DNA of 64,000 bases, taken from contig OX328112.1 in assembly GCA_946811185.2 (NCBI GenBank), forward strand, positions 10,999,215 to 11,063,214. The letters are read 5' to 3'. Every line of letters begins with the position of its first letter. The stretch's first letter is position 1. Shown here one piece after another: positions 51,692-62,146 of this stretch. The translations under genes and the position numbers were made by a program. The notes under the pieces were generated by a model. That model saw only the letters and a program-made list of their open reading frames with translations, was not told where the DNA came from and did no database searches. Source of the DNA: Hippopus hippopus (lineage: Eukaryota > Mollusca > Bivalvia > Cardiida > Cardiidae).

Positions 51692-52127
51692 TTAACTCTT
51701 TCTATACTTTAGACGACACCAGAAGCTTTTGTGGACAGTGTAGGTCAAGATCAGACTGCACAGAACGTGCAGTCTGATCTTTGATCTACATTGTCTACTG
51801 CTTTATTCTAGATTATAAATGAACACTCTCTAAATCTTTTAGGGGAACTGTACTTGTAGCCATTGAGAAAATGTAATTTATTATTCGGTAGTGAAAGAAT
51901 TAACATTTTCGTAATTTGCTCTTTCACTACTGAATAAATGAATTGCATTTTCTCAAAGGCTTTAAATACATTTCCTCTGCAAGATCAAGAGACAGTTCGG
52001 TCATAATCTAGAATATAGCATTGGACAGTGTAGATCAGAGATCAGACTGCACGCACTGTGCAGTCTGATCTTGATCTACACTGTCCACTAAAGCTTCTGG
52101 TGTTGTCTACGGTATGGAAAGAATTAA
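51692..52127. mobile_element. 436 bp compound foldback element
   Basis: TTAACTCTTTCTATACTTTA starts it, and its inverse at 52108-52127 ends it. Each arm contains its own Hp-A-type hairpin (51735-51791 and 52025-52083). The centre has a third inverted repeat (cattgagaaaatgtaattta at 51859 against aattgcattttctcaaagg at 51941). TTAA-type ends suggest the same transposition system as Hp-A. Confidence 0.85.
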
Positions 52128-52174
52128 TGTGATTATTTGTCTACTTATATGCCTGTCTGTCTGTCATAGCAGAG

Positions 52175-52374
52175 AATGGGTTTTTGTGGACAGCATAGAT
52201 CAAAATCAGACTGCACAGAAACTGCGCTACCACCCGCTTGTTCTCAGATCTACACTGTCCGATGAGATATCTTCCCCCCCCCCTAAAAGAAAAAACACTT
52301 GAAAGTGCAAAATTTGGGATTTTTACTATAGGCTTGAAAGTTTCATTTCATTTATTTAGCAGAATAATGGTTAA
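52175..52374 (+). mobile_element. Hp-A element with replaced hairpin centre
   Basis: ttttgtggacagcatagatc and agatctacactgtccgatga are the outer arms. The right end tttagcagaataatggttaa is typical. Between the arms, actgcgctaccacccgcttg replaces the normal inner stem. Confidence 0.8.
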
Positions 52375-52674
52375 ATGGCGCACCCAAGATCGAAAAGAAT
52401 GGAATCGTTTGGTATAGTTTTTCAAGAAGTGACCACAATGTGTAAGGTGGGTCTCTGGAATCTTTTGGCCGTTCCAAAAAGTCTAATTCAATTTATGCCG
52501 AGCGCCTCCTCGTAATTGGGATAAGAAAAATAGAAGATGATAAATTAATCAACAACGGATGAGCCGTGATTATCTTTTATCAGAAGGGTGCCCATTTTTT
52601 TTGCTGTGCTTTTTCTTCTAAAAAGATTCCTACGATTTCATGATTTACTCTTACCAGTGGGCTTTCCAGCTCTT

Positions 52675-52785
52675 TTTAACTCTTTAGCAAAGGACTATAT
52701 TTTGTACTTGTCCAAACTGAAAGCATTTGTAGACATACAAATTAACTCTGGTGCAAATGATAAAATATTTCTTTGATGCGGAATG
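52675..52785 (-). mobile_element. Hp-C right-end fragment
   Basis: ttaactctttagcaaaggac, ttgtccaaactgaaagcatt. It stops before the palindrome. Confidence 0.65.
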
Positions 52786-53021
52786 TATTCAGTCTATCTG
52801 AAAGTATCATCGATAGTAAGCTTGCATGTGGTACCAGGGCATTTGTCACCGGATTTCCAAAATAGGCATAGGTGTCGGTTTAGGAGTCTGACTTACCCTT
52901 GGAGCAACAAAAAATGAATAATAACATGAATTTACTCTGCCATTGAATAGAAAAATCCTAGGTGTTCTATTTTCAAGGTATTTTTCGTCAAGAAACGCTA
53001 AAAAAACCCAACTAACAGAAA

Positions 53022-53108
53022 GTGTACACCCAGGATTGGACTACATGTTCTGTGTAGTCCTGTGCAGTCTAGTCTTGATCTATATATATACTGTCTGCAA
53101 AAGTGACG
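53022..53108. mobile_element. Hp-A hairpin, diverged
   Basis: gtgtacacccaggattggac and tctagtcttgatctatatat arms, with an extra tgtgtagtcctgtgcagtct duplication at the loop. Confidence 0.6.
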
Positions 53109-53138
53109 TAAATGGCTTAATGTTGTGGTATAATGTTG

Positions 53139-53367
53139 ACTCTTTACCAAACGACAAAATTCTAGACGTTTCTTAATTCAATTTATTTGTAGACGACAAC
53201 ATAGATGTTACTCAAAAGTTGAAAAAAAATTTTTTTGGACATGTAGAAAACAAAGTGGGAAAAGGAGAAAATGTTGGTTATCAGCATTTTCTCCTTTTTC
53301 AGCAATGTTTTCAAAAGCCTTTTTTTTCAGGGTCCTTGAAAGTTTGGATTGTTTTGCAAAGGGGCAA
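53139..53367 (-). mobile_element. Hp-C element, full length
   Basis: gactctttaccaaacgacaa starts it. The palindrome (53247-53315) has gttggttatcagcattttct. It ends ggattgttttgcaaaggggc. Confidence 0.9.
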
Positions 53368-53369
53368 AT

Positions 53370-53578
53370 GGTGACCTGGTAATTGCAGGTTCGATACCCG
53401 GTTGAGACAAACTTTCTTTCCGGCGATTTTTCGCCTCTCACCTCTGATGCATATGAAAAAAGTAGTCATTGACTTGGAAAGAAAGTTGTGTCATTACTGG
53501 TGTGAGAAAGCAAGGAAACACATGCATAGGTATACTGGTCGCCGTGATAAGACCAAAGCTGTTAATACAAACTGAGAA
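53370..53578 (+). mobile_element. SINE S3, 5' truncated
   Basis: It starts within the head (gtgacctggtaattgcaggt, ttcgatacccggttgagac). Body: cattgacttggaaagaaagt. It ends ccgtgataagaccaaagctg. The full copy is at 60643-60876. Confidence 0.85.
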
Positions 53579-53805
53579 AGGGTCAAATAAACAGTTCGGA
53601 GGAAAAATACCTTGATAATTCAACTCATGTATGAAAATATTGGGCAAGATATCAAATTCTGTAACCAAAGAACAACACCGTTATATCTGGCTTCTAGTTG
53701 ACCTCAGTTCCTGGCATATGAATAGAATTTTGTATAAATAGTTTTGGAGTCGAATGCTTGTTATTTCTAATGATGCAGGAATTATGTATGATTCAGCGGG
53801 GAAAA

Positions 53806-54061
53806 ATGAGCCAAGTTCTGTGAAAAGGGGGTTTAATGCATCTGCAAAAAGTCTCGACCCATGTCAGCCTGCGCTGTACGCGCAGGGTTACATGGGTCGA
53901 AACTTTTTCGTATTTGTAAATTTTCTGCATGTCCAGAGATCATGATTTAGTTGGATATTGGACAAAATGGATTTTATGGGTCCATAATTATGTGATGGTT
54001 TGATTGGTATGATGTGTCACGAAGACTCATTAATCTCCCTTTTGCCAGATCACGGCACAAT
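53806..54061 (+). mobile_element. Hp-B element, full length
   Basis: atgagccaagttctgtgaaa starts it and cttttgccagatcacggcac ends it. Hairpin 53845-53908 with a mutated core (ctgcgctgtacgcgcag). Confidence 0.9.
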
Positions 54062-54171
54062 TATTTATGATTCGGGGAAAATAAGAAATAGAAAATAAAA
54101 TAGACAAAAAAAGTAAGGCAGAGGAAGAAGAGAAAAGGGGAGATTACTTATAAATCTCATAAATTGCTTGT

Positions 54172-54305
54172 ATGTCCGAAATCAGAGTGCATGTTCTGTG
54201 CAGTCTGATCTCGATCTACACTGTCAAGAAAAAAGACATTCTGGTTTGAATCTTAAATGCCTATAAAACCAAAAAGAGTTGTGCTTCACGTGCCAAGGGT
54301 TATGG
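54172..54305 (-). mobile_element. Hp-A right half, diverged
   Basis: A partial hairpin (atgtccgaaatcagagtgca / gcagtctgatctcgatctac). The right end reads cgtgccaagggttatg. Confidence 0.6.
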
Positions 54306-54427
54306 GTCAAGACGCCGTTTCAGATGAACCAAACGAAGTTCATGAAAGTAAAGATAGAATACAGTAAATCAGAGAGCACGTAAAAGATGCAGATAGAGAG
54401 AAAAAGATAAAGTACTGATTTATGACA

Positions 54428-54655
54428 TTCAATTCATTCTCTGAAAAGGTTCTTTAATGTATGTGCAAAAAGTATCGACCCATGTAAGCCTGCACTGTCT
54501 GTCAAGGTTGTACTGGATCGAAACTTTTTGTCACACATGTATTTTGTGAATTTTATGCTCGCCAAAGGACCATTCTAACCCATGATACAGCCGGTATCAA
54601 TATTTTGATACTAGTTCGGTACAATGCATTACGAAAATGCATTTAAGATGCATCT
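54428..54655 (+). mobile_element. Hp-B element, diverged
   Basis: cattctctgaaaaggttctt starts it. The hairpin is weak (aagcctgcactgtctgtcaa). tacaatgcattacgaaaatg lies near the end. Confidence 0.75.
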
Positions 54656-55235
54656 ACATTCGTTTTTAGCCAGTATTTAATCCGTTTCATCTTTGTTTTA
54701 TCAAACTAAAATCATTCTTGTATATGCATGCCAAATGTTGCCCCTGACTTTTGCAAGGTTGCATAGGTTACGACCGATAGAAAATGCATTTCATTTTTTG
54801 GGGGGCCATCAAAGAAATCTCTGTTGTGACGTTTCCGGTTTTGTATCGAAGATTTACGATACAAGTATATGTAGTTAACTCTTACACCACATATATCGGA
54901 AAATTATGTATGTTCTTACGAACATGAAAGTTCGCAGCAAATGCACAGCTGAAATACAAACCGCACCTGGCGGGATTCGAACCCGAGCGGATAAAGATCC
55001 TCAATTTTCGAGGTTTAAAAGACCAACACCATAACCACTGAGCTAAAGAGAATTCTTCCTAGGGCAGTTGTTAGGTATTGATTTTATATGGGAAGAAGCT
55101 ATGCAGTAAGGAAGGAGTGATCTTCCGTACCAGTGTTGACACAGCTAACTAAATTATGACACATTCTACAGTGTATCAAATCTTAACAGCGTTTCTCTCT
55201 CTCTCTATCTCTCTCTTTGTATGGATGTATCTTTA
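54648..55235 (+). repeat. Repeat F, copy 1, interrupted by tRNA-like S5
   Basis: 54648-54915 and 55130-55235 match 62848-63180 in order: gatgcatctacattcgtttt, gatagaaaatgcatttcatt, gttgacacagctaac, gtttctctctctc and ggatgtatcttta. The middle part is absent from the second copy. Confidence 0.75.
54916..55130 (-). mobile_element. S5, tRNA-like SINE candidate
   Basis: The complement carries tttagctcagtggttatggt (A box), ggtcttttaaacc (anticodon-loop-like) and gggttcgaatcccgccagg (B box). The long variable region and unmatched acceptor ends argue against a functional tRNA. Confidence 0.65.
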
Positions 55236-55445
55236 AACCCCCATTTCAAAGAGCACCGCGGATATACTTTCCCCAGTACCACCTGTCCTGTACGCCATTT
55301 TGAGTGCGGTATTTGTTGCATGTAACCCACTATAAACTGCACACGTGCACGACTTGTAAATGAGCTCCCCTGTCGAGTCAGCGTTGTCTTACAGACGATT
55401 GAAGTAAACGCCGTGTTAGGGGTGCTTGCAGTGCAAGTTGCTTCA

Positions 55446-55643
55446 ACCATTATCCTTCCAAACTTCCAAGCCGATAGATAAAAAAACTCGAACTTTGCTA
55501 TTTCAAACTTACTTTTTTGGAGAAAAACATCTCCTTTTCGGACAGTGTTGATCCAAGATCAGACTGCACGTTCTGTGCAGTCTGATCTTGATCTACACTG
55601 TCCGCAAAAGGTGGTCGAGTCGCGCTTATCAGCCTAAGGATCA
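55446..55643 (-). mobile_element. Hp-A element, nearly full length
   Basis: attatccttccaaacttcca starts it and cttatcagcctaaggatcaa ends it. The hairpin (55545-55604) is complete. Confidence 0.9.
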
Positions 55644-55671
55644 AGTGAATATCTTTTTGTTTCACCGATGT

Positions 55672-55725
55672 TTAAAGGCCTTTTCAACATTATTTCATTT
55701 ACATAGACGACCTCTCATTTATTCG
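55672..55725 (-). mobile_element. S1 3' end fragment
   Basis: ggccttttcaacattatttc and atttacatagacgacc resemble the S1 3' domain. A fuller S1 starts 60 bp later. Confidence 0.65.
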
Positions 55726-55784
55726 TGTGTTTCCTCGGTTACACCAGAACGAGGCAGAATAAATTGAATCATTTATACTGTTTT

Positions 55785-56061
55785 AAGGCCGATTTTCAAC
55801 ATTATTTCAGTTACATGGCGGTAGCAATGCACCTATCCAGGCTTCCATGGAGTTTCTTTTACCAGCACTCTGCACAATATTCTTTCCAAGCCACCGCCTG
55901 CTTTTCCACATAACCATCGTCGAAACAATGGTCAGTGGTGAGAGAGGAATGAATCGCAATGACTATCATCAATCCTCGGAGAGAAATTGGCCGAGCCGGG
56001 GATCGAACCAGTGGCCCCCTGTTCTCAAGTCCTGTACGCTACCGCTCCCGGGGCTCGGCTG
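55785..56061 (-). mobile_element. SINE S1, near full length
   Basis: ccgattttcaacattatttc to tcccggggctcggct. The head is slightly shortened (acgctaccgctcccgg). Confidence 0.9.
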
Positions 56062-56365
56062 AATAAGTTGAACCAAAAAGCAGAGGGCCTTTCAATTAAT
56101 GGAAAAATAAGATGACAAAATTGAATCATTACTGCACTAATTTTTAAGCATTAAAACCCGGCTCCTTTAAGTACAAATACAATTTTACTGGTTTGATTTC
56201 GTAGATAATTATCTAGCAGCTGATTTTATTGATATTGATTAAGAATTAATAGATATTGCAGGCATAATATTTGAGGTGGAAACATGTCTACTGTAACTAT
56301 ATGGGCATCATCTGAGAGTCGTATATCTGAGATAGGGTGTAATACACGTGCTTCAGTACATGTAT

Positions 56366-56428
56366 GAATTCTCTCCTAAGCGACAAAATTTTGGACTTGT
56401 CCAAATTGAAAGCATTTGCAGACGACAG
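56366..56428 (-). mobile_element. Hp-C right-end fragment
   Basis: ttctctcctaagcgacaaaa and gaaagcatttgcagacgaca. It stops there, and the short-period repeat begins. Confidence 0.7.
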
Positions 56429-56890
56429 GTCTTTGGACCTTGAAAAAGTGGTCGTTGGGCCTTTAAAATTGGTCTTCTGACCTCACAATCGTGGGTCATT
56501 GACCTAAATACAGTGGTGTTTGAACCATTAAAAGGTAAATTGCAAACCTGCTAGAAAAATACTCTTTGACCTTAAAGAAAGTATCTTAAAAAAGTGTCCG
56601 TAAAACCTTACGAACTTTACCTTTGGGCCGTAATAATCATAGTGGTCTTTGGATATCTATACAAGTTGTCTTTAAAACCATGGTTTTACGATCAAAATTT
56701 TGTCATCGGACCTGTAATGACACTTTAAGCCTTAAAGAGACACGAAAAGGAGGCTTTGGGATATAAGGAAGTGATTTTGGACCTTAAAAAAAATGTTTTA
56801 AAGCTTTTAAAAAAGTAGTCTTTCGGCGTAAATACTCATTTCTCGACCGTAAAAGAGAAATATTTTGAAGCACAGGGAAGTTCTCTTTTG
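56425..56890. repeat. Degenerate short-period repeat (GGTCTTTGGACCTTAAA-like)
   Basis: Variants of tctttggaccttgaaaaagt recur about every 22-32 bp (for example gtcgttgggcctttaaaatt, ggtcttctgacctcacaatc, ctctttgaccttaaagaaag, gtgattttggaccttaaaaa). Similar units reappear at 57000-57090 and 58865-58945. Confidence 0.75.
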
Positions 56891-57104
56891 AATGTAAAAA
56901 GTGTTGTTGTTTTTTAGATTCTTAATTCTGTGTAATTTTGAAATTTCATCCTCAGCTAAGTTTTATAAAAACCAACCCTGCACTCTAACAAGGTAGTGTC
57001 TGGACCGTAGATCTGACCTTTAACGTTATTAAAGTAGTCAAAGGATCATATGGTATTTCAATTTCAAAATAGGTGTTTTGGGATCTAATTGTGTAAGTCT
57101 TTGA

Positions 57105-57206
57105 GCCGAGCCCCGGTAGCGCAGTCGGTAGCGCACAGAACTTGAGAACAGATGGTCGCTGGTTCGAATCCCTAGCTCGGCCAATTTCTTTCCGGGGATT
57201 GATTTG
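57105..57206 (+). mobile_element. SINE S1 head only
   Basis: gccgagccccggtagcgcag (A box region), then gtcgctggttcgaatcccta (B box region), then ctcggccaatttctttccgg. It stops at gggattgattt and ACAG repeats follow. The head folds as tRNA-like, but the acceptor ends are not those of a clear tRNA. Confidence 0.8.
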
Positions 57207-57345
57207 ACAGACAGACAGACAGACAAATACTTTTATTCTCAAATCTACAATACATAGATACATGAGAAAAATAAACAGTTTCATTAAATCAATAACTGTG
57301 TCACGTGATAATCATGAAATATTTTCAGACAGACAGACAGACAGG
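57207..57345. repeat. (ACAG)n microsatellites
   Basis: Two short ACAG runs (57207-57226 and 57327-57343). Confidence 0.85.
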
Positions 57346-58641
57346 CAAGTAGGGTACTGGGGAAGGCGCGTTGTTATAAACACGAATGGTAAGGATGAGA
57401 GTCACGCCAGTCCCGAGAAAACATGTCGGGTGGTGTTGACCCTCATCCAAACCATTCATGAATACCATTCCCCTTGAAGAACAGGACTGAGCAAGCAAAA
57501 TGATTACATAGTGTGGGTATGCGCTATACACATAAGAATCTATACAGTAATGGGGTAATTTATTAATATTAGTGTCTTTGGGAAAAAAAAAAAGTAAATT
57601 GTTTTCATTTCACCGACAAATATGTTTGAAGTGCCATAAGTGTACTCGTGATTCTAAGCCTTATTCTAAAAATCAAAGGGTTGAGAACGCTGAAGTGGTA
57701 TTTGTCAAGGAAGCCATTGTGTGGAATTAATAATTCGAAAGAAAAAGAAATATTATTCAAATATTGGCTTGAAAGTCAACGTACTAAGCAATTGTATACC
57801 TTTTTTGGTTGAAGGGAGAGTACTCATGACAAAGTAAAGATTATTTGTGTATTGGTGGTCTCCCTTTGATCATTAGGAGGTGTCAGGAGTAACGTCCCTT
57901 GACAGTAGGATGCATGATGGATAGAGAGAGAAACCATGTGAATATATCGAGTAAAATTAAGTTTGAACCTGAAAACTATGATTTTGAAATATCTTTGGCC
58001 GTTAACATTTAATTCCTGACATTACAATCAATTTCGATCTATAAATATTCATGCTCAATCAAATGGAGTAGCGCGCAATCATTGGATGAACAAGCCATGG
58101 GACGAACTGGTTTTGGAACGAAAAAGCCCAGGACCAAGTGATCGGTAGACAAATTTTGTATCATTGCCCCAATAGAAGGCTATGAGCGAGTGAAGCTATT
58201 TTCAATCAAAAATTAGTATTTCCACGATCGATGGTCTCACCCAGTGTATTTTAACATGCCATTTCCAATTACAAATCTCAGTGATACCCAAAAACTCATT
58301 TGCCTGAGAAAAATTGAGTTTAATTGGGCTTATTTCCTTCGGCTTTGCACAAAATACGATAAACGGCCTTCAAAATTCACTATTGAACTCATAGTGGTAT
58401 TGTCTTCGACAAATACCACAATAACAAAATATCTTTTATGAAGTAATAATTTCTATAGATATGGAATAAAAGGTAGTTGATTTGTTGTTTTTAGCCGCGG
58501 TTTGGTAGATTTTTCTCTAATATTTAAGTGAAATCTTTGATAAAAAAGGAAATAAGGGGGAAAAAAAGGTCCATCTTTAACAGCATATAGAAAATGCGAT
58601 GGAACGACCATCCGTATTCTAAAAATAGCACAAGTCACACA
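57346..58641. other. Stretch without recognised repeats
   Basis: About 1.3 kb with no coding frame, RNA gene or repeat family that I can support. Confidence 0.45.
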
Positions 58642-58862
58642 TGATGATAGTCAGTCATTGCGACAGGATGCATTCTTCTCTAACCGCTGATCCTTGTTTC
58701 GCGGTAGTTATGTGGGAAAGCAGTTGCTTGGAAAGAATATTGTGCGAAATACTGGACAAAGAAAGTCCAGGAAAGCATGGATAGATCCACTGGCCGCCAT
58801 GATATAATTAAAATAAGTTTGAACCGGCGTTAAACGCTATACAATCACTCAATCGACCAATC
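58642..58862 (+). mobile_element. SINE S1 lacking its head
   Basis: gatgatagtcagtcattgcg to ggcgttaaacgctatacaat with an AATC-type tail. Confidence 0.85.
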
Positions 58863-58981
58863 AACAGTAGTCTTTGAAACTTGAAAAGGTGGTGTTAAGA
58901 TATCCAATAAGTGATCTTCAGACATTTAAGACAAAGGACCATTGATTCATAGCTGTTTGTTTTCCATTCTGTATTGTTACC

Positions 58982-59212
58982 TAACTCTTTACCTAGCAAC
59001 AAAATTTTGGACTTATCCAAATTGAAAGTACAGTTTTTGCAGACGACAAATTAGATCCAGATCAAATGATGAAATCTGCCTTTGAATGGTTAGAAAACAT
59101 TGTGAGAAAAGGAGAAAATGCTGGGCACCAGCATTTCCTCCTTTTCCCACAATGTTTTCGAAAGCCTTTTTTTCAGGTTCGTTAAAAAGTGTTGATGTTT
59201 GGTAAGGGGTTT
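58982..59212 (-). mobile_element. Hp-C element, full length
   Basis: TAACTCTTTACCTAGCAACA starts it. The palindrome (59092-59160) has gctgggcaccagc. It ends gatgtttggtaaggggttta. Confidence 0.95.
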
Positions 59213-59340
59213 AAAAAAGAAAGACAGAAAGAGTTTATGAGAGTGTAAGATATAAATGCCTCTGAAACAACTGTCGATTGTTAAATTTGCGTGTCTTCTC
59301 ATGTTTTATCTCTTAGCACATTCCAGGTAAGTCGCCTTTT

Positions 59341-59404
59341 CATAAGGTGAGATTGAGATCAGACTGCACTTTCTGTGCTGTCTGATCTTATTTTACACTT
59401 TCTG
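59341..59404. mobile_element. Hp-A hairpin, degenerate
   Basis: gtgagattgagatcagactg and ctgtctgatcttattttaca arms. Termini absent. Confidence 0.55.
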
Positions 59405-59477
59405 GTACATGTATCTTTAGAGATGATCAAGACAAATAGCATTTGACTTTGCTTCAAGTGAGTTTTGGCTACCTACT

Positions 59478-59776
59478 GGCGGGCCCAGGTGGCGCAATCT
59501 CCAGTACAAAGGACTTGAGAATAGAGGGTCGCTGGTTCAAATCCGAAGCTAGGCCAATTTCTTTCCGAGGATTGATGATAGTCATTACGACAGGATTCAT
59601 TCTTTTCTCACGGCTGATCATTGTTGCGACGATGGTTGTGGGAAAGCAGCCAGTAGCTTGGGTAGAATACTGTGCGAAGTAACAGAAACTCCAGAGCATG
59701 GATGAGTGCACCGACCGCCACGGTTTTACTAAAATAATGTTGAAATGGCGTTTAGCACCAGACAACAATAATCAAC
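59478..59776 (+). mobile_element. SINE S1, full length
   Basis: Head ggcgggcccaggtggcgcaa and gctggttcaaatccgaagct. 3' domain: actaaaataatgttgaaatg and gcgtttagcaccagaca. Confidence 0.9.
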
Positions 59777-59975
59777 TTAGCTACTTACTGAAAACATAGG
59801 CTCTATGTTTCATTTTCTTATTGATGTAATTGCAATTAGGAAAGGTAATTATCTTTATTGCAACTCATTGCTTTACTTAATATGTTCTGTGCAACGCAAG
59901 TATTCATGATATTTATTCTTGTTTTCAAACTCTTTAACATATCAATAACTTCTATGTTAGACATAAACCTTGCCA

Positions 59976-60033
59976 TGTGAGCAATGCTCTCTTAAACAGG
60001 GGTTTAATGCTCCTGCAAACAGTATCGACCCGG
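59976..60033 (+). mobile_element. Hp-B left-end fragment
   Basis: tgtgagcaatgctctcttaa, caggggtttaatgctcctgc, aacagtatcgacccgg. It stops in the hairpin. Confidence 0.75.
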
Positions 60034-60122
60034 CCTCGTTGTTTGGTTTGCATCATCATCTAGTGAGCCTTTACGTATACGGTGAAAGAATGCTAGCATT
60101 CAAGGAGAGTGGTATCTTCTTG

Positions 60123-60447
60123 GTCCGTAATCAACACCCATTCTTAAGAATGTCTTAAGTCTTATTCTCCAAGATTTTCTAAATTTGAAAGTAACACAGT
60201 TTCTGATTTGCTAAACCAAATGGTTTAGCCAATCAGAAGTTGTGTTGCTTTCAAATATATCCAGATTTTTCTGAATTTGAAAGTAAAGAACTTCCGATTG
60301 GCTAAACCGTTTATCAGACGTTGTGTTACTTTAAAACATGGAAAACCAAATGGTTTAGCTAATCGGAAGTTGTGTTACTTTCAAATATAGAAAATTCTGG
60401 AGAATGGGACTAAGAACGTACTAAAGAATGGTTGATAAACACGGGCC
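60123..60447. mobile_element. Hp-E element with internal partial duplication
   Basis: Termini gtccgtaatcaacacccatt and gttgataaacacgggccc. The core arm (gtaacacagtttctgatttg, tggtttagccaatcagaagt) appears again, diverged, at 60285-60390. Confidence 0.85.
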
Positions 60448-60594
60448 CAGAGCTATCAAGGCAATGTTCCTTATATGGTGGTACACGGAATACTCGCCAC
60501 GAAACAGGCAGAATATTTATGGAAATCTTTTGTCACCAAGAACTGTAATCTAGGATTTTTTACTGACAGCTCCGATTGCAAATCTACAAGATCT

Positions 60595-61010
60595 CTATTC
60601 ACCTACCAGTCTTAAGAACATTCTTAGTCTTTTATCCTCCAAAGCCCGGCCGGCTAGCTCAGTGGTTAGCGTATCCGACTCGTGACCTGGTAGTCATGAG
60701 TTCGATACCCATTTGGGGCAGATTTCTCTGATGCATGTGCGAAGAGTAGTCAGTGACTTGGAAAGAAAGTTGTGTCAGTACTGGTGTGAGAAAGCCAGGA
60801 AAAACATGCGTAGGTGCACTGATAGCCGTGATATGACCTAAGCTGTTGAAACGGCGTTAAACTCCAATTCAATAGCTTATTCTCCAATATTTTCTAAACT
60901 TGAAAGTAACACAACTTCTGATTGGTTAAACCAAATCGTTTAACCAATCAGATGTTGTATTACTTTTTAAATTAAATTAGACAATGAATGTTCTTGAGAA
61001 TAAATACAGA
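60595..61010. mobile_element. Hp-E element split by SINE S3
   Basis: 60595-60642 (attcacctaccagtcttaag) and 60877-61010 (ttattctccaatattttcta, tggttaaaccaaatcgttta) reconstruct one Hp-E. Confidence 0.85.
60643..60876 (+). mobile_element. SINE S3 with 11 bp target-site duplication
   Basis: TTATCCTCCAA (60632-60642) and TTATTCTCCAA (60877-60887) flank it, differing at one base. Head: ggccggctagctcagtggtt (A box) and gagttcgatacccatttggg (B box). Body: cagtgacttggaaagaaagt. 3' domain: gccgtgatatgacctaagct, aacggcgttaaactcc. Confidence 0.95.
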
Positions 61011-61174
61011 CGCAAAAGTCTTTTTGATAATTTGAAATCAGAATTCGCTTAATTAAGTAAGCTTCTTTTCATATCGACTCGTCTTACAAAAAGTAAACAA
61101 GTATTTCTTGCTGCAAATCGTGCATGCAAAGAAGAAAGGTTTTGAATATTCTGAAAGCAAATTTGTTTGACAGA

Positions 61175-61387
61175 TAGCCTTTATCCTGCTAAATAACTTA
61201 AATGAAACTTTCAAGCCGATGGTAAAAACCCGAATAATACTACTTCAAACTTATTTTTTTGAGGAAAGACATCTTCTTATCGGACACTGTAGATCCAAGA
61301 TCAGACTGCACAGAACGTGCAGTCTGATCTTGGATCTACACTGTCCGCAAAAGGTCAGTGAGTCGCGCTAAGCAGCGTAAGGGTTGA
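61175..61387 (-). mobile_element. Hp-A element with symmetric hairpin
   Basis: cctttatcctgctaaataac starts it and gctaagcagcgtaagggttg ends it. The hairpin (61287-61347) is nearly perfect because both arms carry the gatccaagatcagac form. Confidence 0.95.
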
Positions 61388-61595
61388 CCCGAAATCGTGT
61401 AGTTTGTTTGAAAGATTACAGACACTCAAAGGCAATTCGAAACTGTTGTACAAATTTTTGGGGGGTAATTTTGTTTTTGCATGTTTCTATCGAAACCACG
61501 ACGTCTCTCAAATGATAACATTGCATGTTTTGATGTTGTTATACCGGTAAACACATACCTTGTTTGTCCTGTAAAATTTCGGTTATCCATTACAT

Positions 61596-61786
61596 ATGGG
61601 CCATGTTCTGGGAAAAGGTGGTTTGATGTATTTCCGTGAGGTATGATACACAGTACGTCATCACATAGTTATGGATCCATAAAATCCGTTTTGAAGAACA
61701 ACCGACTGAATCACGAGGTACACTGGTCCTTTGACATGCAGAAAAATTGACCAATAGCAAAAAGCTTCGACCTAGGTCAGCCTGTC
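61596..61786 (-). mobile_element. Hp-B element, broken in hairpin
   Basis: gggccatgttctgggaaaag to cctaggtcagcctgtcc. It breaks directly into a second Hp-B copy. Confidence 0.85.
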
Positions 61787-62015
61787 CAAAATGCATTGAA
61801 CCAAACAAGTCGTCATATAACTATGGATCCATAAAAATCTATTTTGTCCAACAACCGACTGAGTCATGAGATAAACAGGTCCTTTGACACTCATAAAAAT
61901 TTAAAAATAGACAAAAGGTCCGATTCAGATCAGCCCGCGCGGACTGTGCGGGCTGACCTGGGTCAATAGCTTTTGGCAGATGCAGTGAGACCTCTTTTCA
62001 CAGAGCACGGCTCAT
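61787..62015 (-). mobile_element. Hp-B element, left end missing
   Basis: aaaatgcattgaaccaaaca to cacagagcacggctcat. The hairpin (61925-61972) keeps the core with paired changes (cagcccgcgcggactgtgcg / ggctg). Confidence 0.85.
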
Positions 62016-62146
62016 ATAGTAAGTTTATTGTCAATGGCCACTTTTCCATAATTCACCCAGGATAACATTATGGAAGACAGCACTATTTGACAGGTTGTAA
62101 AAACATGTGCAATTCTCTTAGGATAACTCTGAACAAAGAAAAGTAT

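Noticed and set aside
54960..55050. Possible tRNA-Lys (TTT-like loop, minus strand)
   Set aside because: The variable region is too long and the acceptor ends do not pair; treated as a SINE-like element.
57105..57180. Possible tRNA gene
   Set aside because: A- and B-box-like segments are present, but the same sequence heads the S1 SINEs, so it is a SINE head.
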